Made by a program: the position numbers and the translations under genes
Assembly: GCA_030672465.1 (NCBI GenBank)
Contig: DAOVGJ010000252.1
Location: forward strand, 1-6,797
Origin: Pseudomonadota bacterium
GTDB taxonomy: Bacteria; Desulfobacterota; BSN033; WVXP01; G020346125
Reading direction: 5' to 3'
Length of the DNA: 6,797 nt
The notes under the pieces: model-generated
Databases searched by the model: none
The model's input: the letters and a program-made list of their open reading frames with translations, nothing else
Told to the model about the DNA's origin: nothing
Shown: positions 5,135 to 6,797 of the stretch, in pieces
How positions within the stretch are numbered: position 1 is the first letter of the stretch
Layout: every line of letters begins with the position of its first letter

Positions 5135-6151
5135 ATGGTCAAAACACTTCCCCTTGGCAAATTGAACTTCGACATCCTGGAGAGACTATTGGAGAAATAT
5201 CCCGGAGTCCTAGATGAGCGCCTGGTCGTCGGACCAAAGGTTGGCGAGGACGCGGCGATCATCGATTTTCCCGATCGCTATCTGGTGGCGAAAACCGACC
5301 CCATCACCTTTGCCATGGATGAAATCGGCTGGTATGCGGTTCATATTAATGCCAATGATGTGGCCATCAGAGGGGCAAAGCCGAGGTGGTTTCAGTCGGC
5401 CATTCTTCTGCCCGAGGGACGTGCGACGGAAGGCCTTGTAGAGGAGATCTTTGGCCAAATGTCCCGGGCGTGTCGAGAATTGGGAGTTACCATCGTGGGG
5501 GGACATACGGAAATCACCCACGCACTAGACCGTCCCATCGTGGTGGGATCCATGTTCGGGGAAGTGGAGAAGGGAAAGCTGGTAACAACCTCAGGGGCAA
5601 GGCCAGGGGATGATATTCTGCTCACCAAGGGGATTGTTATCGAGGGAACGGCGGTTATCGCCAGGGAAAAGCAAGGAGATCTCAGAAAAAGGGGATATGA
5701 TGAAAAGTTTATCCGAAGGTGCATGGGCTACCTGTACGAGCCGGGAATATCGGTGGTCAAGGATGCCCTTGTGGCCAACCAATTCCAAATTCACTCCATG
5801 CATGACCCAACGGAGGGAGGCTTAGCAACGGGTCTGTATGAGATGGCCAGGGCCTCGGGCGTCGGCATGCTCATCTATGGGGATAAGATCGATCTCCTTC
5901 CCGATTCCAAAAGGCTTTGCGCTGAATACGGCCTCAATCCCCTGGGAACCATCACCTCGGGATCCCTGGTATTGGCCGCCGACCCCGAAAATGCCCAAAA
6001 AGTATTGGAGGCATATCTCAGTTCCGGAATTAAGGCTTCGGTAATAGGGAGGGTGGAAGAAGGCAGTTTTGGGATAAAGATCCTCAAAGATGGCAGGACG
6101 GCAGACCTCAAGTGGTCCGAGAAGGATGAGATCACCAAAATTTTCGAGTAA
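5135..6151 (+). CDS. AIR synthase-related (HypE-like) ATP-dependent enzyme
   Basis: The 338-residue product belongs to the PurM/HypE/SelD/ThiL superfamily, whose members use ATP to activate an oxygen or selenide in a small substrate or a carbonyl group. ATP-site motifs are visible: GEDAAI (37-42), KTDP (53-56), NANDVAIRGAKP (72-83) and GGHTEI (122-127). C-terminal domain motifs are HDPTEGGLATGL (223-234) and SGSLVLAA (275-282). Length and motif order fit HypE, which makes the cyanide ligand of [NiFe]-hydrogenase. However, true HypE ends in a conserved cysteine that carries the carbamoyl group; this protein ends ITKIFE without it, so HypE activity is unlikely. SelD would need a Cys/Sec and Lys near the N-terminus; the equivalent region LPLGKLNFD has no Cys or in-frame TGA. 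The exact substrate is unknown. The gene stands alone behind its own promoter, GGAG precedes the ATG by 7 nt, and it ends in TAA. Confidence 0.88.
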   Translation: MVKTLPLGKLNFDILERLLEKYPGVLDERLVVGPKVGEDAAIIDFPDRYLVAKTDPITFAMDEIGWYAVHINANDVAIRGAKPRWFQSAILLPEGRATEGLVEEIFGQMSRACRELGVTIVGGHTEITHALDRPIVVGSMFGEVEKGKLVTTSGARPGDDILLTKGIVIEGTAVIAREKQGDLRKRGYDEKFIRRCMGYLYEPGISVVKDALVANQFQIHSMHDPTEGGLATGLYEMARASGVGMLIYGDKIDLLPDSKRLCAEYGLNPLGTITSGSLVLAADPENAQKVLEAYLSSGIKASVIGRVEEGSFGIKILKDGRTADLKWSEKDEITKIFE

Positions 6152-6518
6152 TCACCATGTTCTTCCTTGTTCAGGTTTCCAAGTAGAAGATAACCTGTTA
6201 TTTACGAAACTCAATTATGGTTGAAATCTTTACCATTCCCAACTTATCTGTTCCCCATTAATTCATATTGTATTCTTCACCTTTGTTAGACAAAAAAGGC
6301 AGGCCACCATCAAACCACTCAGAAGGATATTTGTGATTCTGAAATAGGACTTGACTCTAATTACCATTGTGGTGTAAGGAAGGAAAGATTGCGATCATGC
6401 CTTTTTTTATTCTTTAAAAACATTATAAGAAAAAAGGGGGTGGTGTTATTTGATTGTTAAGTGTTGTTGAAAATCAAATGGATCTTATTACAGATTTTAA
6501 TCTAAAAGAGGGCATAAG
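6152..6518. other. AT-rich intergenic stretch without a recognisable gene
   Basis: I find no supported coding frame and no clear intrinsic terminator behind the upstream gene. The main structure is AAAAAAGGCA (6292-6301), an exact inverse complement of TGCCTTTTTT (6398-6407). The latter can also pair locally, CCTTTTTT (6400-6407) with AAAAAAGG (6430-6437). A small palindrome AGATT-TT-AATCT lies at 6492-6503, just before the ribosome-binding site of the next gene. A weak promoter candidate for that gene is TTGTTG (6464-6469), 16 nt, TATTAC (6486-6491). Confidence 0.45.
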
Positions 6519-6797
6519 ATGACAAAACAAATGATAAAACCGTTTGTGTGGGGTATAGTGATTGGTGCGATTGTGATGGCTATTGTCATTTTCTCGGCAG
6601 GGTGGGGAGTAACAAAGGGAAAAGCTGAGCAAATGGCCAACCAGGCTGTTGTAGACAAGCTAGCATCGATTTGTGTCGCCCAGTTTTTGCAGGACCCAAA
6701 CAAAGAAGAGCGACTGAAGGAGTTGAAAGCAACAGACTCCTGGCAGAGAGACAGTTATGTGGAAAAAGGAGGTTGGGCGACAATGCCCGGCGAAGAT
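6519..6797 (+). CDS. Small single-pass membrane protein of unknown function, C-terminus beyond window
   Basis: The frame is open for 93 codons to the window end, so the C-terminus is missing. The ATG has AGAGGG (6507-6512) 6 nt upstream. After MTKQMIK there is one hydrophobic segment at about residues 8-29 (rich in V, I, A, G). A soluble, mostly helical and charged part follows, with AEQMANQAVVDKLASICVAQ at 37-56 and QDPNKEERLKELKATDSW at 58-75, then YVEKGGWATMPG at 80-91. With one lysine-flanked N-terminal segment and no clear cleavage site, it is probably anchored by an uncleaved signal anchor with most of the chain outside the cytoplasm. It resembles short conserved hypothetical membrane proteins I have seen in proteobacterial genomes; no function can be assigned. 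Confidence 0.7.
   Translation, partial: MTKQMIKPFVWGIVIGAIVMAIVIFSAGWGVTKGKAEQMANQAVVDKLASICVAQFLQDPNKEERLKELKATDSWQRDSYVEKGGWATMPGED

Noticed and set aside
5135..6151. Selenophosphate synthetase (SelD), which would fit the neighbouring selenoprotein
   Set aside because: It lacks the N-terminal Cys/Sec-Gly-x-Lys-type active site, and the motifs follow the HypE-like pattern. Only the superfamily is shared.
6351..6380. MerR-type promoter (TTGACT, 18 nt, TAAGGA with ACCA-TTG-TGGT dyad)
   Set aside because: The dyad is only 4 bp, the -10 match is poor, and what follows is a 6-codon frame ending in TAA rather than a gene.

Overview
The window is bacterial chromosomal DNA of roughly 50% GC. The evidence is a bacterial str operon (rpsL-rpsG-fusA) with bacterial-length S12 (123 aa) and S7 (156 aa), Shine-Dalgarno sites, and sigma70-type promoter boxes. 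The sequence alone does not let me place the lineage. The accessory genes (AhpD-like, RidA-like, AIR-synthase-like) suit an uncultured, probably anaerobic or facultative bacterium.

Layout. Positions 1-2441 hold the str operon on the minus strand. rpsL starts behind a recognisable promoter, rpsG follows 13 nt later, and fusA is cut by the window edge after 501 codons. A 77-codon plus-strand remnant of a class II fumarase/aspartase gene (only its C-terminal domain) lies just upstream at 2549-2782. Convergent to it, 2804-3712 (minus) encodes an unusual single protein with a TrmO-type tRNA methyltransferase domain followed directly by a RidA/YjgF domain. Positions 3946-4524 (minus) encode an AhpD/carboxymuconolactone-decarboxylase-family protein interrupted by one in-frame TGA. 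Positions 5135-6151 (plus) encode a HypE-like AIR-synthase-superfamily protein. At 6519-6797 (plus) a small single-pass membrane protein runs off the window end. The gaps 4558-5134 and 6152-6518 hold no credible genes, only promoter-like boxes and inverted repeats.

Main result. The in-frame TGA (4275-4273) falls at the second cysteine of the CxxC redox motif of the AhpD-like protein (C-R-H-TGA). Both halves of the protein are otherwise intact in one frame. A perfect 7-bp stem with a 5-nt G-containing loop starts 12 nt after the TGA, where bacterial SECIS elements lie. I read this as a selenoprotein with a CxxU active site; a standard annotation would split it into two short hypothetical proteins. 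AhpD-like selenoproteins are known as a class, so the novelty lies in this member and its context. The nearby AIR-synthase-like gene shares a superfamily with selenophosphate synthetase (SelD) but lacks the SelD active-site motif, so it should not be taken as selenium machinery.

Second result. The TrmO-RidA junction carries a near-perfect ribosome-binding site and a GTG codon exactly where RidA should start, inside the fused frame. Removing one G from a run of five would end TrmO at a TGA and restore two separate genes. The fusion is therefore either a very young gene fusion with possible dual translation or a one-base homopolymer artefact.
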